Below, one piece after another: positions 16,820 through 26,021 of a stretch of DNA of 43,181 nt. Where the stretch lies: positions 1 to 43,181 of the forward strand of contig JAFYPA010000017.1 of NCBI GenBank assembly GCA_017560085.1, read 5' to 3'. This stretch comes from Clostridia bacterium. Its GTDB lineage: Bacteria > Bacillota > Clostridia > Oscillospirales > CAG-382. Positions within the stretch are counted from its first letter, which is position 1; every line of letters begins with the position of its first letter. Under the pieces are notes generated by a model. That model worked only from the letters and a program-made list of their open reading frames with translations, did no database searches and was not told where the DNA came from. Both the position numbers and the translations under genes were made by a program.

Positions 16820-16893
16820 AGCTTTCAGACCTTCTTTCGGTTGATGTAGTGAAATGTATGGATAAAGATTGAAATTCGGAATTCGTGCGATTA

Positions 16894-19149
16894 TTATTCG
16901 TAGAAGTTTCTTGTGAGGACTTCGTTTTGCCAGCCCTCGGAAAGGGAGGTGAATTTGGCGGAGAAGCCTGTTACTCTGACGATTAAGTCGGGGTGAAGCT
17001 CGGGGTGCTTTTGGGCATCGAGAAGCTGTTCCTTACTTGTGACATTGAGCTGGAGAGATTCAAGAGCCGAGTCTGCCGCTGAGCGAAGGAAGCTTTCGCA
17101 GGTGTCAAGTGTGGTTTTGCCTGCGGGGAGTATTATGTTCACCACGGAATTTGCCGCAAGGGTGCTTCTGTCAATGGCGCGAAGGCTTGTTATAACATCC
17201 GTTACAGATGAGATTTTCTTGAGTCTTGAGGGTGTCAGACCCTGAGCGAAATATTCTCCGCTGTATCTTCCGTCGGGAGTTGCGAGTGTCTTTTCGCCCC
17301 ACCAGCGGATTTCGGTGTATGTCAGATGTCCCATATTGACTCTTCCTCCGCAGGTGCCCTCTACCCTTCCGCATATTTCGTAAAGGTCATTGTTGAATCT
17401 TGAGGCAAGTGCGCAGGAGTCCTCGTTGCCGTCGCCCCAGCCGTGGCATTTTACGGCAAGAGTTCGCATATCCTCGTAGCCCTCCCAGTTGCTTCTTACC
17501 GCTGTCAGCATTTCGGGAAGGGTGTAAAGCTTTTTGTCAAAGCAAAGAGTCTTTATCGCCATAAGCGAGTCCACGATATTCGGAAGTCCGAACATCAGAA
17601 GAAAATCGTCGTAGTATTTCGCACCGCCGTCGGTGAAGTTTGCTCTTTTCTCTATGCAGCTTTCAAGTGTAGAGGAGAAAATCGGATGGCTGACTATCTT
17701 GTTTCGTATCGGCATCCCTTCAGAAAGAAGCGCGTTTCTTGAACGGAGCATAGCCTCGATGTTGTAAAGAATCTTGCCGTAAAGCTCCTCGAAGCTTTCG
17801 TCTCCCTCAAACACCTTGAACGGAATACCGACCTTTTCGATTTTGTCGTAAAGCTTATGAAGTGCAAATTCAAAGGGCTTTAAAAGATTGAAATATGCAC
17901 CGTGGTCGAATTTTTCCTGATGGGTTGCAACCCCCCAACAGCCTGTAATAAAATATTCCCTTGCCTCATCAATGGGTCTTCCCGCACGAACAAGCGACGG
18001 AATAACCGCATCGTCGTTGCTGTAAAGAATCGTGCTTGTGCCAGAAATCACAGCCTTGTTTATGTCGTCAAGATATTCCTTGGGCGAATCCTTGGAGAAG
18101 CGCGCCTTGATTTTCGGGAATATAATCTTTTCCTCCCTTGTGGCGTCAAGGAACATTTTGGTAAGCTCGTTGCAGTAGGGCTTTCCTTCCGCATCGCATC
18201 CGCCGAGAGTGTAGGTATTTTCAAGCTCGTGGTCGGCATAGCCCGACATTTCCATATCGTGGTCATAGTGCATATCAAAGGTAACAAGGAATTTTGCTAC
18301 AAGGTCATAGGCTTCCTCTTTTGTGATAATGCCCTTTTCCACATCGGATTTATAAAACGGATACAAATCCATATCGACTCTTCCGAAGGTATTGGGTCCT
18401 ACGCCCTCAAAGGTACCTACCATCTTTCGCATAAACGCAAGAGTGTTGAGTGCCTCGTAAAGAGTCTTTGGTGCTTCCCACGGAACTCTTTTTGCGGTGT
18501 TGCGGATGAGAGTGAGATTCTTTATATATTCCGGATTCCTCTCGTCCTTCAGCATTTCGTCTGCCTTTTCGGAAAATCTTTCTGCCGCGCGCTTTATTGC
18601 AAGCATACCCGACATAATACCGTTCAAAAACTCTCTCTGACTGTCATTTTCGGCGTATTCAAGCTGTGCCTTTGCTTTTTCGTACACGGACTTAAGACCG
18701 CCCGAAAGAATGGGTCTGTTGTTGAAGTTAAAATGCTGATGGATGTCCCAGAACGGTCCGCAAACAAGGTATAGAAGCTCTTCCTTCTGTGCGTTTACCT
18801 TATTTGTAAGCTCGGGGTTATGGTCCCTGTACAGATGGGAATACTGCATCCCCGCCCAGCCGTTTGCCTGATGGAAGGAGTGTCCCTTTTTGCAGGCATA
18901 TCCGCATCCGTCATTGCAGGAGGTGAGCACGGAGGTTTCAAAATAGTATGGGCAGGTCGGAAAAATCACGGGGACGAATTCCTCTGCCATAACGCCGTAC
19001 TGAAGCACCTTGAGCTCGACGGGGGTCATACCGTCCCTCTTTTTTGAGTCGAGAATCGCAAATATTTTATCCGCAAGTGCCTTTGCACGGATGTCGTCGC
19101 CCTCCCAGTAAAAGGATTTCAGCTGTTCACGCATTTCGGTATAGTTCAT
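16894..19149 (-). CDS. Glycyl radical enzyme of unassigned class (pyruvate formate-lyase superfamily)
   Basis: 751 residues, slightly shorter than the usual 780-850. The C-terminal glycyl radical loop is present as RVTGFSAKF, with Gly728 as the radical site. The thiyl cysteine is Cys404 in FITGCWGVATHQ. Characterised eliminases of the superfamily (CutC, diol and hydroxyproline dehydratases) have Gly-Cys-x-Glu, and PFL has Cys-Cys; this protein has neither, so its reaction is not predictable from motifs. The N-terminal part has an unusual Cys78-x3-Cys82-x3-Cys86 cluster. Start is the ATG at 19149 with AAGGAG seven bases before; the longer frame extends into the gap. No radical SAM activating enzyme lies in the window. 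It is followed by the creatininase-family gene. Confidence 0.9.
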   Translation of the reverse strand: MNYTEMREQLKSFYWEGDDIRAKALADKIFAILDSKKRDGMTPVELKVLQYGVMAEEFVPVIFPTCPYYFETSVLTSCNDGCGYACKKGHSFHQANGWAGMQYSHLYRDHNPELTNKVNAQKEELLYLVCGPFWDIHQHFNFNNRPILSGGLKSVYEKAKAQLEYAENDSQREFLNGIMSGMLAIKRAAERFSEKADEMLKDERNPEYIKNLTLIRNTAKRVPWEAPKTLYEALNTLAFMRKMVGTFEGVGPNTFGRVDMDLYPFYKSDVEKGIITKEEAYDLVAKFLVTFDMHYDHDMEMSGYADHELENTYTLGGCDAEGKPYCNELTKMFLDATREEKIIFPKIKARFSKDSPKEYLDDINKAVISGTSTILYSNDDAVIPSLVRAGRPIDEAREYFITGCWGVATHQEKFDHGAYFNLLKPFEFALHKLYDKIEKVGIPFKVFEGDESFEELYGKILYNIEAMLRSRNALLSEGMPIRNKIVSHPIFSSTLESCIEKRANFTDGGAKYYDDFLLMFGLPNIVDSLMAIKTLCFDKKLYTLPEMLTAVRSNWEGYEDMRTLAVKCHGWGDGNEDSCALASRFNNDLYEICGRVEGTCGGRVNMGHLTYTEIRWWGEKTLATPDGRYSGEYFAQGLTPSRLKKISSVTDVITSLRAIDRSTLAANSVVNIILPAGKTTLDTCESFLRSAADSALESLQLNVTSKEQLLDAQKHPELHPDLIVRVTGFSAKFTSLSEGWQNEVLTRNFYE

Positions 19150-19210
19150 AGAATACTCCTTTCGGAACCGCTTTTGAAGCATCGGGGGGTAATTTTGCGT
19201 GTATGACTTC

Positions 19211-19245
19211 AAAAAGGCCGAGGCTTTCCCCCACCCCGACCTTTT
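19211..19245 (-). terminator. Terminator after the SLH/beta-helix surface protein gene
   Basis: On the minus strand AAGGTCGGGG pairs with CCTCGGCCTT using wobbles around a ten-base loop, followed by TTTTT. Some readthrough into the glycyl radical enzyme gene is possible, since I see no clear promoter in the 116-base gap. Confidence 0.7.
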
Positions 19246-19265
19246 GAATAATTATTCTGTTTAAA

Positions 19266-22200
19266 TTACTTCACAAACACAAGCGTGTTATCATCAAGTC
19301 CTATAGTAACCTCCGTAAGCTTTGAATCAAAGCTGTAAACGGTATTGTTTGTCTTAAGACCGTAAATACCGAAGGGTGAGCCTTCCTTTGCCAAAAATAC
19401 GTTGCCGTACATTTCGGGCATATCTCCGTAGGCTTCAACGCCCATCCAGATGAGCTTACAGATAGGCTCCATTGTGCCTATGATGTTGTCATAGTATACG
19501 AAATTGATTGCGTGGTTTACGTTGCTCCAGCCCTTGATTACCGCCTCGCCGTGGTCACGTCTCTGGATGCCGAAGCCCTCTGCACCGTGGAGAAGGAGGT
19601 TGCCCGAGATTTCTACGTTTTCCATAACGCCGAGATTTGAAGGCTGTGCGTTTACGTATTCGATGTTATATATACAGTATTCGATTACGTTGTCAACGTA
19701 GCGGATATTCTTCATATCAACTCTTTCGGTTCTTGTCTGGAAGTACTGATGTGTGATACCTGCGTCGTAGCACTGGTAAATCCAGCAGTTTTCGATTGTG
19801 TAATCGTAGCAGCTTATATAGATTTCGATACCGTTACCGTATCTTACCTGCTCCGCATCTCTGCCGGGCTGAATCATACCGCCTATCCAGCCGATTTCAC
19901 AGTTCTGAACTGTAAGTCCCTTTGTGCCGTCGCCGTAGCCGATACCGTGTGCGCCCACATACTTTACTGCGATGTTATCGATTGTTACGTTTGTGCCTAC
20001 ACCCGTAATACCGTTCTGGCCGGGAGCGATTTCGATGGATTCCCATCTTGTGTTGGGATCGGATGTGGAATAGAGGTAAATCTTCTTGTCGTTCTTGTCG
20101 TGGTACATCTTGAGGTCTGCGGTAAGTGCGCCCACAAAGCCCTTGATGCCGAGCATTTCCTTGTCGGACCAGGCTTCACCGTGGTTGAACACGATAAGTC
20201 CTACGTCCTTGTCGAATACTTCCTTGGAAACATATACATTTTCCTTGTTTGTCTTTTCCCAGAAGCCGATGTTTGCGTAGTTCTTGGCAGAGCCGTAGAT
20301 TGCGGGCTTTGCGCCTTCGCCGTATGCGGAATAAGTTACGCCCTTCTGAGTCTTGAGCTGTCCTCTGAAGATTTCACCGCGCTTGAAGAATACGCCGTCG
20401 CCCTCTGCAAGTACCTCACTGCTTGCTTTAGCAAGAGTCTTCCATGCGGTTTCGGGTGTCTTACCGTCGTTTGCGTCATTACCGGAAACGGAGGATACGT
20501 AGTACTTTGTGCCCTTTACCTCAACGCTTGTGGCTGTATTTGCGATTTCCGCTCTTCTCTTAACGGCATATGCTTCAACAGCATCGTATACCGCTGTGCC
20601 GTTGCTCATATCAACGCCCTCGAGAGCCGCCTTTGTTGTGGAAAGGTCGAGTGTGCTCTTGTCCACGGGGGAATTAGCACTCATTACTGTACCGCTGTAC
20701 CAGAGAATAACGCCGTCGGTTGTTCCCTCGCAGGATGCCGCAATAATCTGGGGTGCAGCCCAATGGCTTGCGATGTCGCTGAACTTTGTTATCTTTGCCG
20801 CATTGGCGGAAATGATGTTTCTTTCGGTGAGTCTGTTGAGAATTGTAACGATTTCACTTCTCTTAAGCGTGTTATCGGGAAGGAATGTTCCGTCGGGATA
20901 ACCGTTTACGAGGCCTGCCTTTGCGGCAAGGATGATTTCATTGTAATATGCGTGGGATTCGGGGACATCCGCAAATACGGGAGCCTGTGCTTCCTTCTTG
21001 GGAATCATTCCCGAGATAAGCTTTACGAATTCGCCTCTTGTGATGCCCTTGCTTGCATCAAGCACGCCTCCGAGGAAGCCGAGTGCATCAAATTCCTCAA
21101 GGTAAAGCACATTGTTGTAGTACCAGTCCTCAGCCTTAAGGTCTGTGAATGCTGTTGCAATCTGAGGCTTGTATGCGGAGGAAAGACCCGAAACCTTGGA
21201 TACAACCGTAATTGCCTCCGCTCTTGTCATAACCTTTTCGGGAAGGAATGTTCCGTCGGGATAACCGTTGATGAATACGGCTGTCTTGTTTATCGGAACG
21301 ATGCTCTGACCCTTTTCGGTGATAACTGTAAGTGTGGAGTCTATGTTAGTGGGTTTAGTACCTGTGAATTCGCTGACGTCAACAATTATATATCCGTCAC
21401 TCTGTGACTTGTTGGAAATGCTTGTTACAACGGGCTTACCCTTGAGAGTAATAACGGTGCTTCCGAGGATTCTTCCCGTTGTGGAGTCGTTACCCACGGA
21501 GATTGCACCTACCGTACCGCCGGTAACGGTAATTTTTGCGTTGCCGAGAAGGTTTGCGTTCTTTGTGCCCGCAAATACTGTTCCCCATGTACCTGATTCG
21601 ATTGTGATATCGGTCGCCGCAACATCACCGCTTTCGTTACCTCTGATGCCGACATAATAGGTAGCACCGTTTTCAAGCAGGCAGTTTACGTTCTTGCCGA
21701 TATAAAGAGGCTTTCCGCAATGAAGAATGAAGTTGTGATTCTTGGGAATTACGAAGTTGAGATTGTAAATCTTGGTATTGTTTGTGTGAAGCGCCCACAG
21801 CTCCATAACAAATCTGTCCTTCTTGCTTGCGGACGTGATATTGAAGGAGGGAAGATTTGCGGTGTAGTCCTTGAGAGTGTATGTTCCCGTGATGACTACA
21901 GTACCGCCCTCGCCCATTGCTGTGGCTGCCGCCTTTATGGTCTTCATGGGCTTTTCCTTGGTAAGACCGTCGTTTGCATCGTCACCGCCGTCGGAAACAA
22001 AGCGGAAGTTTGTAAGCTCGGAAAGGTCGTATTCACTCTTGGATGCAGCGTAGAAATTCTTTATGAATTCGGGGAGCTTTTCCTTGTCTGTTACGACAGT
22101 TGCGAATTCACTCCACTTTTCGTTGACCGTTCCCGTATATTCCGTAAGGTCGAGAACCATTTCGCCCTCACAGATGGCGGGCTTTGCGGTGACAGAGCCG

Positions 22201-24542
22201 AGCTTGGGATTGCCCACAAGCTTGATTGTACCGTTTCCCTTGTATACGTTGCCTTCCTTCACGCCGTTATTACCGATGTTAAGGCTTGTAACCTCTGCGC
22301 CCTCGTAGAGTGTGAGGTATGTATCCGCATAAACGGAGGCGTTTCTTGTACCGCCGTGAACGTCACCCCAGGTACCGCTCTTGATTATGACATTTGTAGT
22401 CTTTTCAACGGCTCTGCCCTCGCCGCCGCCTCTGATACCGAGGAGGGTCGTAACGCCGTCTGCCTTTACTGTTGTAACTCTTTCACCGATTGTGAGAGTA
22501 TTGGAATATGCAAGAATGTATGCATACTTTGTTGCGGAAACCATTGTAATATTTTCAAAGGTAATATCTCCGCCGAGACAGAATGCCCATGAGCTTACAT
22601 TGAATTTGGAATCGGATGTATAACCGACTATCTTACAAGTGCTTACAGGTGTGGAATCTTCACTTGTATAGCTGTCAACGACAATTACGGTACAGCCCGC
22701 ACCGCCGACAGTGATTGCCTTCTTTAACGTTTTTACGGGAGTATCGAGTGTGAGACCGTCGTTTGTATCAAGACCGAGGTTGGATACGTATACAACCTTT
22801 TCACCCGCAGAAATCACATAAGGAGTACCCGTCTTGGGTGCTGTGGGCTTGGGCTTTTCGGGAACTATAACCGCAGGCTTGGAGTTTACATCGCTGTAAA
22901 TAGCATAGCCCGCCTCAGCCGCCATATTCTGAAGTGTTGTCTTGTTGGGTGCTGTGTATTCCGTGATATCAAACACAGTACCGCCCTTGGGAAGGTCTGT
23001 TCCGAGAATCTTCGTAATGTCACAGTTCTGCGCACCTACAAGCTTAAGTGTACCTACACCGCCGATGACATTGCCCTCAACAGCACCGTCGTTACCTGCG
23101 GTAAGGGTTCCTACCTTTACACCGGAATATACCGTTACGTTGGTGTTTCCGGAAACGCTTCCCTTCTTTGTACCTGCCATAACAGAGCCCCACTCACCGC
23201 TCTTGAGGGTGATGTTGGTGTTACCTGTAACGCTTGAGTTTTCGCCACCGCCACGGATGGAAAGCATCACGTTTGCGGGACCGCTCTTTGATGTCTTTAC
23301 GTTTTCACCTATCGTGAGAGCAAAGCCTCCGCAAAGAAGGAATGCCCAGTTGTAGGATGCGTTGAGTGTGATGTTGTCAATTGTACAGTTTGTACCGATA
23401 TCGCATCTCCAGTTTGCAACGTCAAATACGCAGTCCTCTGTAAAGCCTTCAAGTCTTGAGGCGAGAATCTTATCGTTTGTCTTGTGTGTGTAAACATCCG
23501 CAATAACTATTGTACCGCCGGCACCTACAAGGCTGTTTGCCTTTGTGAGTGTCTTTACGGCTGTAGCAATGCTTGTACCGTCACCGTTGTCGCTTCCGTT
23601 GTCGGAAAGATAGATTCTGACATCGGATACCTTTTCCTCGGCAGCTCCCGTATCGAACACCTTACCGGGAACGCCCACAACACCGCCTGCGGATATCGGC
23701 TTTGCATCGTCCGGAACCTTTTCGGCATCCATGAGAATTGTCGCTCCGACATTGCTCCATATGGTGGGAATTGTACCTGTATATTCTGTAAGGTCAATAT
23801 ACTTGTTAGCCTCGCAAAGGCCTCCTATTGAGCCGGGGACGGGGTTGGACGAGCCGATAATCTTGATTGTCGCACTTCCCTTTACCGTGCTTGTAACGTC
23901 CTTTGCGTTTTCGTTGCCGACATTTACTGACGAAGCAATGGCTGTATCGTAAATTGTGATGTGGGTATTACCCGAAACATCCTTGTTTCTTGTACCGCCG
24001 ACAATATTCTTCCACGCGCCGCTCTTGATTACAACCTCACAGCTTCCGTCAATGGCATTGCCGTCTCCGCCGCCGCGGATGGAAAGTGCTGTTGTAACTC
24101 CCTCATCGGCTGTAATGGTAACACCGTCACCGATAACGAGCTTGTGACCGTATGCAAGAATATAAGACCATGCCGCCTTTGCGTTGAGTGTTACGTTTTC
24201 GATTGTAACATCACCCGAAAGTCGCATAGCCCAACCCGTAACGTTGATTACGGAATTGGAATTAAGACCTGTAATCTTACAGCTTCCGATGGTTTCTGCC
24301 GCCGCAACGTCAACGGTATCCGCAACGATAACGGTACCGTCCGCACCTGCAAGCTTTGCCGCCGCAGAAAGAGTCTTCAAAGGCTTATCAATGGAAGTAC
24401 CCGCATTGGCATCATCCCCGCTTACGGAAACATAAATCGTATTTCCGGCAGCAGAAACGCCTGCAGTATACACTCCCACGGACGCCGTAATCATAAGCAC
24501 GCAAAGCGCAAAGCTTAAAATCCGTCCAAGCATTTTCTTCAT
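19266..24542 (-). CDS. Large surface protein: beta-helix repeats, SLH domains and a C-terminal beta-helix domain
   Basis: 1758 residues. A signal peptide (MKKMLGRILSFALCVLMITA..., cleavage near VSAAG) is followed by four related units starting at about residues 33, 311, 584 and 846. Each begins with an xYVSxxGxDxNDGxxxxxPxKTL-like motif and carries SIRGGG- or GIRGGG-type turns and W-G-x-x-x-x-GT, typical of beta-helix coils. SLH repeats occupy about 1089-1240 (NGYPDGTFLP occurs twice, plus TRGEFVKLI), which tether the protein to the cell wall. The final 415 residues are homologous to the two stand-alone proteins downstream. SLH repeats in the middle of a protein are uncommon. The ATG at 24542 follows GGAGG; the longer frame upstream is non-coding. 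Likely role: surface glycan binding and cleavage. Confidence 0.88.
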   Translation of the reverse strand: MKKMLGRILSFALCVLMITASVGVYTAGVSAAGNTIYVSVSGDDANAGTSIDKPLKTLSAAAKLAGADGTVIVADTVDVAAAETIGSCKITGLNSNSVINVTGWAMRLSGDVTIENVTLNAKAAWSYILAYGHKLVIGDGVTITADEGVTTALSIRGGGDGNAIDGSCEVVIKSGAWKNIVGGTRNKDVSGNTHITIYDTAIASSVNVGNENAKDVTSTVKGSATIKIIGSSNPVPGSIGGLCEANKYIDLTEYTGTIPTIWSNVGATILMDAEKVPDDAKPISAGGVVGVPGKVFDTGAAEEKVSDVRIYLSDNGSDNGDGTSIATAVKTLTKANSLVGAGGTIVIADVYTHKTNDKILASRLEGFTEDCVFDVANWRCDIGTNCTIDNITLNASYNWAFLLCGGFALTIGENVKTSKSGPANVMLSIRGGGENSSVTGNTNITLKSGEWGSVMAGTKKGSVSGNTNVTVYSGVKVGTLTAGNDGAVEGNVIGGVGTLKLVGAQNCDITKILGTDLPKGGTVFDITEYTAPNKTTLQNMAAEAGYAIYSDVNSKPAVIVPEKPKPTAPKTGTPYVISAGEKVVYVSNLGLDTNDGLTLDTPVKTLKKAITVGGAGCTVIVVDSYTSEDSTPVSTCKIVGYTSDSKFNVSSWAFCLGGDITFENITMVSATKYAYILAYSNTLTIGERVTTVKADGVTTLLGIRGGGEGRAVEKTTNVIIKSGTWGDVHGGTRNASVYADTYLTLYEGAEVTSLNIGNNGVKEGNVYKGNGTIKLVGNPKLGSVTAKPAICEGEMVLDLTEYTGTVNEKWSEFATVVTDKEKLPEFIKNFYAASKSEYDLSELTNFRFVSDGGDDANDGLTKEKPMKTIKAAATAMGEGGTVVITGTYTLKDYTANLPSFNITSASKKDRFVMELWALHTNNTKIYNLNFVIPKNHNFILHCGKPLYIGKNVNCLLENGATYYVGIRGNESGDVAATDITIESGTWGTVFAGTKNANLLGNAKITVTGGTVGAISVGNDSTTGRILGSTVITLKGKPVVTSISNKSQSDGYIIVDVSEFTGTKPTNIDSTLTVITEKGQSIVPINKTAVFINGYPDGTFLPEKVMTRAEAITVVSKVSGLSSAYKPQIATAFTDLKAEDWYYNNVLYLEEFDALGFLGGVLDASKGITRGEFVKLISGMIPKKEAQAPVFADVPESHAYYNEIILAAKAGLVNGYPDGTFLPDNTLKRSEIVTILNRLTERNIISANAAKITKFSDIASHWAAPQIIAASCEGTTDGVILWYSGTVMSANSPVDKSTLDLSTTKAALEGVDMSNGTAVYDAVEAYAVKRRAEIANTATSVEVKGTKYYVSSVSGNDANDGKTPETAWKTLAKASSEVLAEGDGVFFKRGEIFRGQLKTQKGVTYSAYGEGAKPAIYGSAKNYANIGFWEKTNKENVYVSKEVFDKDVGLIVFNHGEAWSDKEMLGIKGFVGALTADLKMYHDKNDKKIYLYSTSDPNTRWESIEIAPGQNGITGVGTNVTIDNIAVKYVGAHGIGYGDGTKGLTVQNCEIGWIGGMIQPGRDAEQVRYGNGIEIYISCYDYTIENCWIYQCYDAGITHQYFQTRTERVDMKNIRYVDNVIEYCIYNIEYVNAQPSNLGVMENVEISGNLLLHGAEGFGIQRRDHGEAVIKGWSNVNHAINFVYYDNIIGTMEPICKLIWMGVEAYGDMPEMYGNVFLAKEGSPFGIYGLKTNNTVYSFDSKLTEVTIGLDDNTLVFVK

Positions 24543-24587
24543 AATTATTACCTCCGTAATATATAATTTCATTTTATTATATCCAAA

Positions 24588-24621
24588 ATTATAACACAAC
24601 CGCCCGTGCACTTCAATGCAC
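24588..24621 (-). promoter_or_regulatory. Promoter of the SLH/beta-helix surface protein gene with inverted repeat at -35
   Basis: TTGAAG (24616-24611), 17 bases, TATAAT (24593-24588) on the minus strand. GTGCA-cttcaa-TGCAC (24606-24621) forms a 5-bp inverted repeat across the -35 box, a plausible binding site for a regulator such as the AraC protein encoded just upstream. Confidence 0.7.
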
Positions 24622-24674
24622 ATTACCGCCATCAAGGACAAAACAGTCAAACAGATTTTTAAAATCCAACCGAA

Positions 24675-24743
24675 GATTGCGGAGAATTCGCAGAATTCTT
24701 TGCAATCATCATCAATTGTGCATTGTGTATTGTGCATTGTGCA
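24675..24743. repeat. Heptamer repeat element A with adjoining inverted repeat
   Basis: Four tandem 7-bp units TTGTGCA, TTGTGTA, TTGTGCA, TTGTGCA (24716-24743) next to an inverted repeat GATTGC (24675-24680) / GCAATC (24702-24707) that contains GAATTC twice. On the minus strand it reads as ATGCACA units ending in AATTG, matching element B at 36950-36977 in unit length, unit number and the position of the degenerate unit. Probably a small dispersed repeat; no gene is in this 226-base gap (24543-24768). Confidence 0.65.
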
Positions 24744-24768
24744 TTCCGAAAGAACTCTCCGAATTCTT

Positions 24769-25632
24769 TCATTTATACCGTTTCCTGAACGCCGTCGGCG
24801 TCTCCCCGTAAACCCTCTTGAAGTCCGAGAGAAAAACCTGAAGCGTGGCATATCCGCTGTTTGTCGCAACCTCGGCAACACTCATATCGCCCGAAATGAG
24901 CAGCCTCTTTGCGTGATTGAGCCGAAGCTTTCGTATGTACTCCTTGTAGGGCATTCCCGAAAGCTCGTGAAAGTGCCTTGAGAAGTAGCAGGTGCTGTAG
25001 CCCAGATGCTCGGATATCTCCGAAAGAGACGGATTCTTCGTGAAGTTCATAAGAATATAGGACATCGCCTTCTTGAAAAGCTTCTCGTTTTTGCCGTTCA
25101 CCCTCGGCTCACCGCCAAGATTCTGCGTGTCGTGCTTGCGTACAACATTTGCAACTATAAGCCCCACAAGATTCTTCTGACAGGTGTGACCGTAGGATTT
25201 TTTCCATTTGAATTCGTCCTGTATCATATCAAGAAGAAACTCGAATTTCTGCCTCTCCTCCCCCTCGAATACACAGTAGACCGCATCGTCAAGGGCAACA
25301 GTGCCGTAGACAAGCTCGTCCGAGATGACATCGGGATTTATCATAAGAGTGACCTCCGTCATCGGCTCGTCAACCGTTATTTCGTGGTAGTCGGTGGGAG
25401 TGAGAAAAATCGCGCTTCCCGGATAGATATCGTAGCTTTTGCCGTTTATTATGTTTTTGCCTCTGCCCTCAAAATAGTAGGTTATTTCGAAAAAATCGTG
25501 CCAGTGAAGCTCGTAATAGCTGCGGAGTGTTTTCTTTTTGACGTCCACGATTCCGTTGGCTATTTCCTTTTCCGCCACAAGCCGTCTGTATTTCAGTCCG
25601 CCGTTCAACAAATCCGCTCCCTTCGTAAGCAC
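24769..25632 (-). CDS. AraC family transcriptional regulator (upstream of the beta-helix cluster)
   Basis: 287 residues from a GTG at 25632; a TTG at 25611 with AAGGGAG five bases before is an equally good start. The N-terminal cupin-like sensor contains YYELHWHDFFEITYYFEGRG and IYPGSAIFLTPTDYHEI, typical of AraC regulators that bind sugars. The C-terminal domain shows both helix-turn-helix parts: LSEISEHLGYSTCYFSRHFHELSG and SVAEVATNSGYATLQVFLSDFKRVYGETPTAFRK. It lies 226 bases upstream of, and in the same direction as, the large SLH protein gene, so it is the natural candidate regulator for that cluster; this is inference. A repeat element separates it from the target gene. Confidence 0.9.
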   Translation of the reverse strand: MLTKGADLLNGGLKYRRLVAEKEIANGIVDVKKKTLRSYYELHWHDFFEITYYFEGRGKNIINGKSYDIYPGSAIFLTPTDYHEITVDEPMTEVTLMINPDVISDELVYGTVALDDAVYCVFEGEERQKFEFLLDMIQDEFKWKKSYGHTCQKNLVGLIVANVVRKHDTQNLGGEPRVNGKNEKLFKKAMSYILMNFTKNPSLSEISEHLGYSTCYFSRHFHELSGMPYKEYIRKLRLNHAKRLLISGDMSVAEVATNSGYATLQVFLSDFKRVYGETPTAFRKRYK

Positions 25633-25805
25633 GGGGCTTTCCCTTATAGTTCTATTCTATCATTATATTATGAATTTTTAAAGTCATATTTTTGCTCTTT
25701 TACTCACTTTTTTTGCGGTTATTAGGGATTTTTAACTACTTTTTTTCCGAAAAGGCGTAAAAAATAGCATATGACACAATCAGAACATTTACCGTACGAC
25801 ATAAT

Positions 25806-25846
25806 ACGGCTTTTGTCAAATTGACAACTGTTTCCGTCAAAGCCGT
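25806..25846. promoter_or_regulatory. Nested inverted repeats between the divergent AraC and secG genes
   Basis: Outer arms ACGGCTTT (25806-25813) and AAAGCCGT (25839-25846) enclose a perfect palindrome TTGTCAA-a-TTGACAA (25813-25827). The gap 25633-26021 is otherwise AT-rich with no ORF. It could be an operator for the AraC gene or a transcribed hairpin. Confidence 0.4.
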
Positions 25847-25918
25847 GCCTTCATTTGTTTAAAGTAATAAATTACAGCAAAAAACCCCGACTCGGGCAAA
25901 ATAAATCCAAAATTACAC

Positions 25919-25947
25919 TTGACAAAATTGAAATATTGTGGTATACT
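25919..25947 (+). promoter_or_regulatory. Promoter of secG
   Basis: TTGACA (25919-25924), 17 bases, TATACT (25942-25947), about 75 bases before the secG start. Confidence 0.85.
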
Positions 25948-26021
25948 CTTAAAAGATATGTGTAATCGGTGCCTTCGCGGTGCCGTTTTAAATTAAATCA
26001 AAATATCGGAGGATTTTTAAA

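Noticed and set aside
19749..21407. Plus-strand frame of 552 codons inside the SLH protein gene
   Set aside because: Mirror of the codon bias of the minus-strand gene; Cys-rich and without recognisable motifs.
24716..24743. CRISPR-like short repeats
   Set aside because: Units are only 7 bp, directly tandem without spacers, and no cas gene is present.
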